DNA from: a bacterium
GTDB lineage: Bacteria; Orphanbacterota; Orphanbacteria; Orphanbacterales; Orphanbacteraceae
DNA length: 64,000 nt
NCBI GenBank assembly: GCA_025782575.1
Contig: JALGYY010000048.1
Span: 1-64,000 of the forward strand
Direction: 5' to 3'
Positions 18,539-26,081 of the stretch are shown piece after piece (the stretch's first letter is position 1; each line of letters starts with the position of its first letter). The translations under genes were made by a program, and so were the position numbers. The notes below the pieces were generated by a model. It did not search any database and had not been told where the DNA came from. It saw only the letters and a list, made by a program, of their open reading frames with translations.

Positions 18539-19135
18539 TCAGGCCTCTTCGTACGAGCGGAGTTCCTCGGTGGGGATCACTCGAATCGCCTGGGGCATGT
18601 GGATACAGCCTTGTTCACATAGGCCGCATCCTACGCAGAATTCCTCATGAACGTACGGTTTCTCGAAGAGGCCGATGGTCATCGCTTCTCCCGGCAGGGG
18701 ACAGGCGCGATAACAGGCGCCGCAAGTCCGTCCGGCAAATGAGTAACAGATACTTTCCGAGACGAACGCTGTTCCCATTGCGACCGCTCTCATTCCCTCA
18801 TCGGTCGCTTCGAGTGGTTCGAGAGCTCCTGTCGGGCAGACCTGTGTACAGGCCATGCAGAGAATACATCCTCTGGCGCGAGCGGCGATTCTGGGAGTGG
18901 CGAAGTTTTCCAGACCCTTTTCGAGTCCGTAGAGGGTGATGCATTTGTTCGGACAGACGTTGGCACACTGGCCGCAACCGATACAGGCATCAAGAAAGGC
19001 TTTCTCCGGCTTCGCTCCCGGAGGCCGGAGAAATCGCCTCAGTACATTCGTGCCCGGGAGTTTCTCCAGGAAAGGAACCGCCAGAGGGATGACGGTCCCG
19101 GCCAGGAAGGCCGCGAAGAAACCCCGGCGGTTCAT
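18539..19135 (-). CDS. napG: NapG-like periplasmic ferredoxin
   Basis: A 198-residue exported iron-sulfur protein. A twin-arginine-like leader (MNRRGFFAAFLAGTVIPLAV) is followed by four 4Fe-4S motifs: CIGCGQCANVCP, CILCMACTQVCP, the variant CYSFAGRTCGACYRACP, and CVGCGLCEQGCI. NapG accepts electrons from NapH and passes them toward the catalytic complex on the periplasmic side. ATG 19135 overlaps the napA stop by four bases (ATGA), so napG translation is coupled to napA. NapG is usually ~230 residues; this one is slightly short. Confidence 0.85.
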   Translation of the reverse strand: MNRRGFFAAFLAGTVIPLAVPFLEKLPGTNVLRRFLRPPGAKPEKAFLDACIGCGQCANVCPNKCITLYGLEKGLENFATPRIAARARGCILCMACTQVCPTGALEPLEATDEGMRAVAMGTAFVSESICYSFAGRTCGACYRACPLPGEAMTIGLFEKPYVHEEFCVGCGLCEQGCIHMPQAIRVIPTEELRSYEEA

Positions 19136-21765
19136 GCCCGTTCGATCGGCTCGACGCGGCAGGCGCACTTCTTGAAGTCCGCCTGGCCGGAAACGGGATC
19201 GAACGCACGGTGAGTCGTCCCGTTGGCGAGCCATCTGTTCTTTTCAGGATCGGCCGAATCGGCGACCGAAAGATTCCACGGGCTGAACAGGAAGCCCTTC
19301 GGCACGGTGTTCCGCGCCGGCTTTACCACCGAATCGAGGCCGATCGAAACTCGCGCCTCCAGCTCGCCCCGACGTGTCACGATTCGCACCCACTGACCGT
19401 CCCGTACACCAAGCTCACGGGCATCGTCCGGATGCATTTCGCAGTACATTTCGGGAACCAGCTTCGATGTCGTGCCGGAGCGAATCGTCTTCGCCGTGTG
19501 GAAGTGCTCGTAAACGACACCGGTCGCCCACCAGAACGGGTACTTGTCCTTCGGAACCGAGCCGATCTTACTGCCGAGAAACTCCTCGTGGGGAAGCTCG
19601 GGGGTAAGCCCGGCATCCCTGGCCGCAATCAGCGTGTCGTAATGATCGATCATGTAGTAATTGGGATCGACACCGGCGGCGCTCAGCTCGTCGGTTATCT
19701 CTCTGTATTTCGAATAATCCTGATGACACATGTGAATATGCAGCTTGCCGTCGGAATGGCGGAATTCGGCGTACGGTTTATCCGGCCAGTATTCCTCCTG
19801 CGCCATGTACCGGCGCTTCGTTCCGCCCGCTTTCGCAATCGCCGCCGTCGGTGCTGGCCACTGAATGCCGCGGAGATCCCTGATCTGCTGGTAGGGAGAC
19901 TTGCCCGTCGCCTTTTCCACCTCCAGAAGACCGGTCATATCGGCATCGGTTCCCTTTGACGCGCGGAGAAAATCGCGGAAGACTTCTTCCGGATCATAAA
20001 AGCCGTTTTCTTTCCGTTTGTACGGGAAGATGCGATCCGCGTCGAGCCCGAGCTTGGTGGCGATCAGCTTCCCTTTATCGATCACCATATCCATGTCCGG
20101 CCGGCAACCCTTGACCGGGTTCGCCGTGCCGTCGCATACGTAGAACCGTCTTTCCGACTGAATATACGTGCCGCCGACCCACTCACCCCATGTCGCCGCG
20201 GGAAGAATGACGTCCGCATACAGGTTGTTCGGCGCGTCCAGATAGATCTCCTGAGCGACGGTAAAGGTCTTTGTCATCGCCGGCCGGGAGAGATTGTATG
20301 AATCGGGTAGATCGATATGAGTGGCGTAAATCATGAAGAGCGCTTTGACCTCGCCCTTCAGTGCCCGCTCCATCATCCCGATCGCCATACCTGTATTGGA
20401 AAGCTCGGCCACTTTGTCGAGCCGCTCTTTCGGTACTCCCCATGCTTCGGCCATCCTGGCGCGATGCGCCTCATCCTTGATACCGATATTAAATGGGAGA
20501 CGGCCGGTCAACCCGCCGGTCAGGCGTTCGCCCATCGCGTTCGGCTGCCCGGTCTGCGAGTGAGGGCCGCAGCCAGGCCGCCCGATGTTGCCGGTCAGCG
20601 CCATCAGGTTCACAAGACTCATGGTGTTGTGCTGGCCATGCAGATGCTGGTTGTAGCCGATACCCCAGAAGGTAAGCACACCGCCTGAACCACGCTTTCT
20701 CCCGCGGATACTCGCCGCGGCCCAGGTCTCCGCGATCTTGTAGATCTCCGACGCGGGGATCATCGTCCGGCTCTCTATCTCTCTCGGATTGTAACCACTC
20801 TTGACCTCTTCGACGTAGTTCTCCCAGCCGGATGTGTGCTTCTTCAGGAAGTCCCACGCCACAGCGTCGTCATGCTTCTCCATGATCGCGTAGGCGATCG
20901 CATTTTGAATCGAAATGTCGCCGTTGATCGTCGAAAAGTGTGTGCTGTTATCGGGATGGATCTCCTCGAGCCCCATTACCGTTCCGGTTCTACGGGGATC
21001 GACGACCAGGGTCGGGATGTTCTTCTTTGCTTTATGATCGGCCACCCGCCAGTAAAGAATCGGATGGGAGCCCCGGGCATTGTGTCCCCAGAACGTGATC
21101 ATGTCGGAGAGTTCGATGTCGTCATAACAGGTGGGCGGCGTATCGGATCCGAGTGACTTGAAGTAGCCGGTCACAGCCGAGGTCATACACATCCGCGCAT
21201 TCGCCTCGATCGTGTTCGAGCCGAGCACACCCTTCATGAATATATTTTCGAGCCACTGTCCTTCCACGGGGAGCTGTCCGGAACCGTAAAGGCCGACAGC
21301 GTTGCCCCCTTCGGCCTTGACGATCTCCGCGACCTTCTCCGACACGAGTTCCTCCGCCTCATCCCACGACGCCTCGCGGAAGTGCTTCGGATCGAAAGAA
21401 TTCTTCGTGGCGGAGACATGACCACGAAGCGGATCGGACATGTCCTTCCGGATGAGCGGCTTGGTGAGGCGATTCACATAGATCGCTTCGGCGGAGGTCA
21501 GTCCCTTGATGCACTGGAGCCCCTTGTTGGTCGGGTGATCCTTATCGGGAATGACATTGGTGATCCGGCCGTTCTTCGTCTGAATAATCGTCCCGCAACC
21601 GACACCGCAATAGGGACATGCCGCGAGAAGATCGGTATCGGCCTTGTTCGATTCCAATACGATCGATCCCGGATCGGGTACCGACCACCCCTTCTTCGGA
21701 TTGACTCCGGCAGCGGTCACTGCAGCTGTCGCTGCCGCATACTTGATAAAGGACCGTCGTTTCAT
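19132..21765 (-). CDS. napA: periplasmic nitrate reductase catalytic subunit NapA, divergent
   Basis: An 877-residue Mo-bis-MGD oxidoreductase. It has a twin-arginine leader (MKRRSFIKYAAATAAVTAAG), a 4Fe-4S site CPYCGVGC with the distal Cys84 (LQCIKG), and a Mo-ligand Cys192 in NARMCMTSAV, which matches the NapA motif (CMxSAV) rather than formate dehydrogenase (CHAPS/U). Further family segments are ARGSHPILYWR, FWGIGYNQHLHGQHNT and TGNIGRPGCGPHSQTGQPN. It reduces nitrate to nitrite in the periplasm. It is longer than E. coli NapA (828) and the cluster motif CPYCGVGC is not the typical CRFCGTGC, so substrate should be treated as probable. It follows the cytochrome gene by 15 bp with GGAAGGG as ribosome site, and no napD chaperone gene is near. 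Confidence 0.88.
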   Translation of the reverse strand: MKRRSFIKYAAATAAVTAAGVNPKKGWSVPDPGSIVLESNKADTDLLAACPYCGVGCGTIIQTKNGRITNVIPDKDHPTNKGLQCIKGLTSAEAIYVNRLTKPLIRKDMSDPLRGHVSATKNSFDPKHFREASWDEAEELVSEKVAEIVKAEGGNAVGLYGSGQLPVEGQWLENIFMKGVLGSNTIEANARMCMTSAVTGYFKSLGSDTPPTCYDDIELSDMITFWGHNARGSHPILYWRVADHKAKKNIPTLVVDPRRTGTVMGLEEIHPDNSTHFSTINGDISIQNAIAYAIMEKHDDAVAWDFLKKHTSGWENYVEEVKSGYNPREIESRTMIPASEIYKIAETWAAASIRGRKRGSGGVLTFWGIGYNQHLHGQHNTMSLVNLMALTGNIGRPGCGPHSQTGQPNAMGERLTGGLTGRLPFNIGIKDEAHRARMAEAWGVPKERLDKVAELSNTGMAIGMMERALKGEVKALFMIYATHIDLPDSYNLSRPAMTKTFTVAQEIYLDAPNNLYADVILPAATWGEWVGGTYIQSERRFYVCDGTANPVKGCRPDMDMVIDKGKLIATKLGLDADRIFPYKRKENGFYDPEEVFRDFLRASKGTDADMTGLLEVEKATGKSPYQQIRDLRGIQWPAPTAAIAKAGGTKRRYMAQEEYWPDKPYAEFRHSDGKLHIHMCHQDYSKYREITDELSAAGVDPNYYMIDHYDTLIAARDAGLTPELPHEEFLGSKIGSVPKDKYPFWWATGVVYEHFHTAKTIRSGTTSKLVPEMYCEMHPDDARELGVRDGQWVRIVTRRGELEARVSIGLDSVVKPARNTVPKGFLFSPWNLSVADSADPEKNRWLANGTTHRAFDPVSGQADFKKCACRVEPIERA

Positions 21766-21780
21766 TCTTGTCCCTTCCTC

Positions 21781-23133
21781 TTAGATCGATGTGCTTTGCA
21801 AAGATCGCAGATAGACGATGATATCGTTTACTTCCTGTTCTTCAAGATTAGCCAGGCCGCGAGATCCGGTCATCGGCATCATGGCCGTGCCGATTCTTCC
21901 CTGGTGAATGGTCTGATAAATGTAGTCGTCGGTCGCCACACTCAGGAAACCGGTCAACCCGATTCCCGGGCCTGACCCGCCGGCGCTGTAGCCCTCTCCT
22001 GCCGGACCGTGGCATGAGGCACAGAATCTCGTAAAGAGCGCCTTGCCGTTCGCGGTGTTCCCCTCGCAGACTCGATCCGGATTGGCAACGATATCGACCG
22101 GATTGGCGATTTCGAGGTCGCGGAGATAAAGGAGAATACTGCTGAGAGGTGAACCGGCAAGGTCGGGTCGCGCCACCATTGCCGTCCCCGGCCGCCCTCC
22201 GGCAACCGTGGCCCTTATGAAATTATCCGAAGCGATCGCCAGAAAATCTCGATTCCGGATGCTCGGTGCGAGACCGGGCAGACCGACACCACCGATCTGA
22301 TGGCAACTGGCGCAGTTGGCGCGGAAGAGTTTTTCGCCGTCTGCCGGGTTCGGCTCTTTTGCCGCCCGAACCGGTGCGTTCTCAGCGAAATTAAGGGCTC
22401 TCTCCGAGTTCGCCCGTAAATGAGCGATTATGTCCTTGCCGTCCTGTTCTGTCAGATTTGCGAGGCCCGCGGCGCCGATGAACGGCCGCATGGGAGTGCC
22501 GATTCTCCCGCGGCGGAGCGTTTGCATGATGTAGTCGTCGCTGGCGGCCCGCAGAAAACTGGGAAGGCCGATCCCCGGGCCTGAACCGCCCGAACTGTAG
22601 CCCTCACCGTCTCTCCCGTGGCAGGAGGCGCAAAACGTTCCGAAGAGTTCCTCTCCATTATAGTGGTCACCGGCAAACTCCGCTTCCCAGTCGACCGATA
22701 CCTGAACCGGATTCGCCACCTCAAGCGAGCGAAGATAAGCGATGATATGGGTAAGATCGCCGTCCGACAGATCGGGCCGGGCGACCATCGCCGTTCCGTC
22801 CCGCCCACGGTTCACGGTCTTCTTGATGAAATGATCGGAAGCGAGTGCTAGAAAATCACGATTACGAATACTGGGAGCGAGGCCCACCATCCCGCCGCCG
22901 TCTATCTGATGACATGAGGCGCAGTTGGTGGTAAATAGCGCGAGCCCGGCTCCCGGATCAGGTGTACCGGTAAACGGCTTGGAGGCGGCGCCGTCGAATA
23001 CGGAATGGCGGTTCTTCAGTCCGACGACATCCCGATAGTGCTCATTGGCACTACTTATTGAGATCACGAGCGCGACGACGGTGATCACAACTGCAGCGAT
23101 TCCGCCTATCACCGTTGAGGTGTAGTCCCTGAT
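21781..23133 (-). CDS. membrane-anchored four-domain cytochrome c
   Basis: About 450 residues: one N-terminal membrane helix (IGGIAAVVITVVALVISI), then four class I cytochrome c domains, each with CASCH(Q/G). Domains 1/3 (CASCHQIGG... GLAPSIRNRDFLA..SD) and 2/4 (CASCHG..GEGYS.GGSGPGIGL) are clearly alike, so the protein arose by doubling a two-domain unit. Met-containing loops (GTAMVARPDL, GTPMRPF, GTAMMPM) supply distal ligands. As first gene of the nap operon it is the best candidate electron donor for NapA in place of NapB/NapC. The strongest ribosome site (AAGGAGG) lies 5 nt before an in-frame ATC at 23133-23131; the first conventional start, GTG 23112, is inside the operon leader with no ribosome site and would clip the N-terminus MRDYTST-like segment. 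Confidence 0.85.
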   Translation of the reverse strand: MRDYTSTVIGGIAAVVITVVALVISISSANEHYRDVVGLKNRHSVFDGAASKPFTGTPDPGAGLALFTTNCASCHQIDGGGMVGLAPSIRNRDFLALASDHFIKKTVNRGRDGTAMVARPDLSDGDLTHIIAYLRSLEVANPVQVSVDWEAEFAGDHYNGEELFGTFCASCHGRDGEGYSSGGSGPGIGLPSFLRAASDDYIMQTLRRGRIGTPMRPFIGAAGLANLTEQDGKDIIAHLRANSERALNFAENAPVRAAKEPNPADGEKLFRANCASCHQIGGVGLPGLAPSIRNRDFLAIASDNFIRATVAGGRPGTAMVARPDLAGSPLSSILLYLRDLEIANPVDIVANPDRVCEGNTANGKALFTRFCASCHGPAGEGYSAGGSGPGIGLTGFLSVATDDYIYQTIHQGRIGTAMMPMTGSRGLANLEEQEVNDIIVYLRSLQSTSI

Positions 23134-23271
23134 GGCTACCTCCTTGAACGAAGCCGGCTGGGTAGTTCAGCCCAAGACGACACATGGCCACCCGGCTACC
23201 CATAACTTCTTTACTATCAACAAAGTGGAACGATCCGAGAGGATACGCCCCGGGAGAACGTATTGCGATCG

Positions 23272-23287
23272 TTGATCGTAGGATCAA
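23272..23287. promoter_or_regulatory. inverted-repeat operator in nap leader (TTGATC-N4-GATCAA)
   Basis: A perfect 6+6 bp palindrome with a 4-bp centre. Its half sites contain TTGAT/ATCAA, the FNR/CRP-family half site, but spaced by 6 rather than 4 bp. Relative to the promoter below it covers about +2 to +17, a position expected for a repressor rather than an activator. Confidence 0.5.
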
Positions 23288-23295
23288 CTAACTGC

Positions 23296-23324
23296 ACTAT
23301 AAATTGCCACCTGATCAGAGTCAA
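23296..23324 (-). promoter_or_regulatory. nap operon promoter (TTGACT-17-TATAGT)
   Basis: On the minus strand: -35 TTGACT (23324-23319), a 17-bp spacer, -10 TATAGT (23301-23296). This is close to the sigma-70 consensus. The predicted transcription start is near 23289, giving a leader of about 155 nt before the cytochrome c start. Confidence 0.6.
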
Positions 23325-23347
23325 GTTTTCCGGGGGGGGCTGATCAG
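23311..23347. promoter_or_regulatory. paired CTGATCAG palindromes in nap promoter
   Basis: The 8-bp palindrome CTGATCAG occurs at 23311-23318 (inside the -35/-10 spacer) and at 23340-23347 (upstream of -35, within the 12-bp palindrome GGCTGATCAGCC). Centres are 29 bp apart. They share the TGATC core with the operator at 23272. Confidence 0.35.
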
Positions 23348-23509
23348 CCTCTAGGGTACGATAAGCCTTAGGTCGTCCATCCCCTCGACCATCAGCCGGC
23401 CGCCGGAAAGCCAGGTAAGGGGAATACCTCTGGGGCCGGGTTGGCGATCAGTTAGGTGCTCCGAGAAACCTGCCTGGCGATATTTGCTGAAGAGCTGGAA
23501 ATGGCGATT

Positions 23510-23518
23510 TGTTATAAT
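23510..23518 (+). promoter_or_regulatory. extended -10 promoter (TGTTATAAT), near-leaderless
   Basis: TGT plus a perfect TATAAT on the plus strand, ending 9 nt before ATG 23528. Transcription would start at about 23525, two or three bases before the start codon. Confidence 0.45.
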
Positions 23519-23527
23519 AGTGAGACC

Positions 23528-24253
23528 ATGATACGTAGAATCCCCACTCCCGTTCGGGTCCTGTTGGCAGCCGATTTCACGCTGGCCGCGCTTCATCTTC
23601 TGACGCTGCTGGACAGGACTGCACCGATCCCCAAGTGGATCATGTTCTTCAATATGGACAAGGAGCCGAGCCTCCCGACCTGGTACTCCTCAACGCAGCT
23701 CTTTCTGGTAGCTCTCGTGTTCGGATTGCATGCGATCGGTATCGGCCGGCAGCGGCTCTCCCGGGTCCCCACGATACTCTGGGCGTTTCCCCTGCTCTTC
23801 ATGGCTCTATCAATTGATGAGATCAGCCAGGTACACGAGTGGATCGGCGGCGTACTCAGGCAGCTTCTTCCCGCAACATCGCGAGAGGGATCCATATTCA
23901 GCCGCACTGGGATCTGGATGTTTCTGCTCGCCCCTCCCCTGGCTGCCCTGATCGGCTTTGTCATATTCAGAGCTCGGGAGTATTTCCTGCAAACCCGGGG
24001 GGTGATCCCCCGAATCATCACCGGAACGACTATCTTTCTCGCCGGCGCCGCGGGGGTCGAGCTGCTGGGAAACGTGGTAGAACTGCGATCGGTCGCCCAC
24101 ATCATGGAAGTTCTCGTTGAGGAGCTTCTGGAAATGGTCGGTGTCACCCTGATATTCTGGGCCGGATGGGACCTTCTCCCCGCAGGCGGACTCTCCCTCC
24201 CGGCCGACCGGAGCAATTCCCAGACTGTCGGATCCCGCCCGGACAGCCCTTGA
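23528..24253 (+). CDS. multi-pass membrane protein, unknown
   Basis: A 241-residue protein with about six hydrophobic segments (VLLAADFTLAALHLLTLL, STQLFLVALVFGLHAIGI, VPTILWAFPLLFMALSI, GIWMFLLAPPLAALIGFVIF, GTTIFLAGAAGVELLG, EMVGVTLIFWAGWDLL). Charged pairs inside the membrane region (DEISQVHEW, EVLVEELLEM) hint at a transporter or sensor, but I recognise no family. The start at ATG 23528 lacks a clear Shine-Dalgarno and sits just after an extended -10 promoter. The gene diverges from the nap operon across a ~390-bp regulatory region and precedes a separately promoted MarR gene. Confidence 0.65.
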   Translation: MIRRIPTPVRVLLAADFTLAALHLLTLLDRTAPIPKWIMFFNMDKEPSLPTWYSSTQLFLVALVFGLHAIGIGRQRLSRVPTILWAFPLLFMALSIDEISQVHEWIGGVLRQLLPATSREGSIFSRTGIWMFLLAPPLAALIGFVIFRAREYFLQTRGVIPRIITGTTIFLAGAAGVELLGNVVELRSVAHIMEVLVEELLEMVGVTLIFWAGWDLLPAGGLSLPADRSNSQTVGSRPDSP

Positions 24254-24278
24254 CGGGAGCTCGAGCCTCATATATAGT
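24250..24278 (+). promoter_or_regulatory. promoter TTGACG-17-TATAGT, leaderless MarR
   Basis: Plus strand: -35 TTGACG at 24250-24255, 17-bp spacer, -10 TATAGT at 24273-24278. The ATG of the MarR gene begins 7 nt after the -10, so the predicted start site falls on the start codon itself. Confidence 0.55.
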
Positions 24279-24284
24279 CCGATT

Positions 24285-24770
24285 ATGAACAATCCGATTT
24301 CGGATAAATCAAAAGCCAGACAAAAGAACGAGCCTCTCCGTTTCCTCTCGCCCATCCATAAGGCGGGCCGCCAGATCTCGATCTACCTCGAGACCTTCCA
24401 TGCCGACGCGGGTATTGCCAACCCCGAAGCACACCTGATCGCCTACCTGGGAAGCTACAGTCCCTGCCCGATCGGAGAGCTGATTCAGGTGTTCGGCCAT
24501 CGGAAGTCCACCCTGACCAGCATTCTTGATCGTCTGGAAGCGAAGGGGCTGGTCACTCGTTCCGTTAATCCCGCCGACAGACGCAGCTTTACTGTCGGTC
24601 TGACTGACGCCGGCAAGGAATCAGCGGAGCACGTGCGCGGCGTGACCGAACGATTCGAGAAGGAAGTGGATCAGAGAATTACACTCGATGACCGGCGAGG
24701 TTTCCAGAGAGTAATGGACGCCATCGGCCGGGTTACCGACGTTACACTACGCAATCCAAAGGAGAAGTAG
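24285..24770 (+). CDS. MarR-family transcriptional regulator
   Basis: A 161-residue winged-helix regulator. The core PIGELIQVFGHRKSTLTSIL (recognition helix) followed by DRLEAKGLVTRSVNPADRRS (wing, with the DRR signature) is diagnostic of MarR. Such proteins bind short palindromes as dimers and are released by small ligands. No Shine-Dalgarno precedes the ATG, and its own promoter places the transcript start at the start codon. The DinB-like gene begins 1 bp after the stop, so the two form an operon; MarR plus DinB suggests a stress or thiol/drug response. Confidence 0.88.
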   Translation: MNNPISDKSKARQKNEPLRFLSPIHKAGRQISIYLETFHADAGIANPEAHLIAYLGSYSPCPIGELIQVFGHRKSTLTSILDRLEAKGLVTRSVNPADRRSFTVGLTDAGKESAEHVRGVTERFEKEVDQRITLDDRRGFQRVMDAIGRVTDVTLRNPKEK

Positions 24771-24771
24771 T

Positions 24772-25272
24772 ATGGAATCGAAGACCCGGTACGCGGAACC
24801 GCTCCAGATTCAATTGAGCTATAATCAGTTTGTCGTGCAGAAGAATGCGGATTCACTCAGCCAGGAAGAGAGTCTCTCCTCCCCACCCCAGGGCGGGAAC
24901 TGCGTGAACTGGGTGATCGGCCACGTGAACCATGCCCGGGGAACGCTCGCCGCCGTGCTCGGCCTCCGCGCCTTCGACCCGGACAAGTACAAGCGCTACG
25001 AGAGGGGAAGCGCTCCCCTCGCCGATCCGTCGGAAGCTTTGCCCCTGGATGAGATGCTGGCGGATTTTCAATCCGTTCAGGAGGGGATCGTCAACGCGAT
25101 CGGGAGCCTGGATGACGGGGCGCTTGATGCCAAGGCTCCGTTCAGCCCTGTGGGAAATGAGAATGAGACCGTCGGCTCCCTGATAGCAGGCCTCGTGTTT
25201 CATGAGTCCTATCATCTCGGACAGACGGGCGTACTCCGGCGGCTGGCTGGAAAAGACGGGGCGATTGCCTGA
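24772..25272 (+). CDS. DinB-like metalloprotein
   Basis: A 166-residue four-helix protein of the DinB/YfiT type. It has NWVIGHVNHARGTL (first metal histidine with the family's GH spacing) and HESYHLGQTGVLRRLAG (the closing H-x3-H), giving the three-histidine metal site. The family includes putative thiol transferases and stress proteins. The ATG has AAGGAG 7 nt upstream. It is co-transcribed with the MarR gene. Confidence 0.8.
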   Translation: MESKTRYAEPLQIQLSYNQFVVQKNADSLSQEESLSSPPQGGNCVNWVIGHVNHARGTLAAVLGLRAFDPDKYKRYERGSAPLADPSEALPLDEMLADFQSVQEGIVNAIGSLDDGALDAKAPFSPVGNENETVGSLIAGLVFHESYHLGQTGVLRRLAGKDGAIA

Positions 25273-25376
25273 CCCCCCTCGATGAAACAGGAGCCCTCTC
25301 TTTCTCGTAAGGAGGGGTGTACCGGCCTGCCCGGAGGCTACCGGCACGATGGGAACTCGAACTGGAGGATAGTTGC

Positions 25377-26015
25377 GTGAATGTTACCCCTGACGCCTAC
25401 CCGGCCCGCCTGACAATTGAAAACCCCGGCCCGGATCGTGAACGGCTCTCCGCTTTCTTTCGGATCATCTTCATCATACCGATCGGGATTGTCGCCTCGC
25501 TTCTCTCCAGCCCGATCTGGAATGAAAACGATTGCGGGGAAAGATGGAACACCGCCTTCTCAGGCGGCGGCATTGTCTTTCTTTCCCTGATTCTGATGAT
25601 CGTATTCCGCCAGAAATACCCGCGATGGTGGTTCGACTGGAATCGGGAGCTGACCCGTTTCCTGACACGCCTCTGCTCCTATTTCCTGCTTCTTCGGGAT
25701 GAGTATCCTTCTACCGATGACGAGCAGGCGGTCAAGCTGGAACTGGATTATCCTGATGTGAAATCAGATCTGAACCAGTTCCTGCCCCTTGTGAAATGGT
25801 TCCTGGCAATCCCCCACTTCCTGGTGCTCTGGCTGCTCTGGATCGGCGTACTTTTCGCATCCGTGATCGCCTGGTTCGCCATCCTGCTGAACGGGTCCTA
25901 TCCCAATGACCTGCATAGCTACACAGTGGGGGTCATGCGCTGGTCGCTGCGTGCCGAGGCGTACGCACTCCTGCTGACGACGGACAAGTATCCGCCGTTC
26001 AAGCTCGGCGAGTAG
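25377..26015 (+). CDS. DUF4389 membrane protein
   Basis: A 212-residue protein with paired N-terminal helices (FFRIIFIIPIGIVASLLSS, GGGIVFLSLILMIVFRQ) and a later one (FLVLWLLWIGVLFASVIAWF). The tandem motif YP..L.IENP...RLSAFFR and the later repeat LVKWFLAIPHFLVLW with a final RWSLRAEAYALLLTDKYPPF-like end (TTDKYPPFKL) are typical of DUF4389. Function unknown. GTG 25377 has GGAGG 8 nt upstream. A strong hairpin follows the stop. Confidence 0.8.
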   Translation: MNVTPDAYPARLTIENPGPDRERLSAFFRIIFIIPIGIVASLLSSPIWNENDCGERWNTAFSGGGIVFLSLILMIVFRQKYPRWWFDWNRELTRFLTRLCSYFLLLRDEYPSTDDEQAVKLELDYPDVKSDLNQFLPLVKWFLAIPHFLVLWLLWIGVLFASVIAWFAILLNGSYPNDLHSYTVGVMRWSLRAEAYALLLTTDKYPPFKLGE

Positions 26016-26026
26016 GCGGAAAATAA

Positions 26027-26055
26027 AAGGCCCCTCCGTTTTCCGGAGGGGCCTT
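26027..26055 (-). terminator. bidirectional Rho-independent terminator
   Basis: Perfect 12-bp stem AAGGCCCCTCCG/CGGAGGGGCCTT with a 5-nt loop between convergent genes. On the minus strand it is followed by a T-rich tail (TTATTTT), so it best serves the secreted nuclease gene; it can also stop the DUF4389 transcript. Confidence 0.8.
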
Positions 26056-26081
26056 GAGTAGTTCTCGTTCTTGCGGCTGTT

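Noticed and set aside
14778-23133. Formate dehydrogenase operon
   Set aside because: The catalytic protein has a CPYCGVGC cluster like FdhF, but its Mo ligand motif is CMTSAV (NapA type) and the companions are NapF/G/H-like.
23272-23287. Standard FNR box for the nap operon
   Set aside because: FNR sites are TTGAT-N4-ATCAA near -41; this one has N6 between those half sites and lies downstream of the predicted start, so it is reported only as an operator of unknown type.
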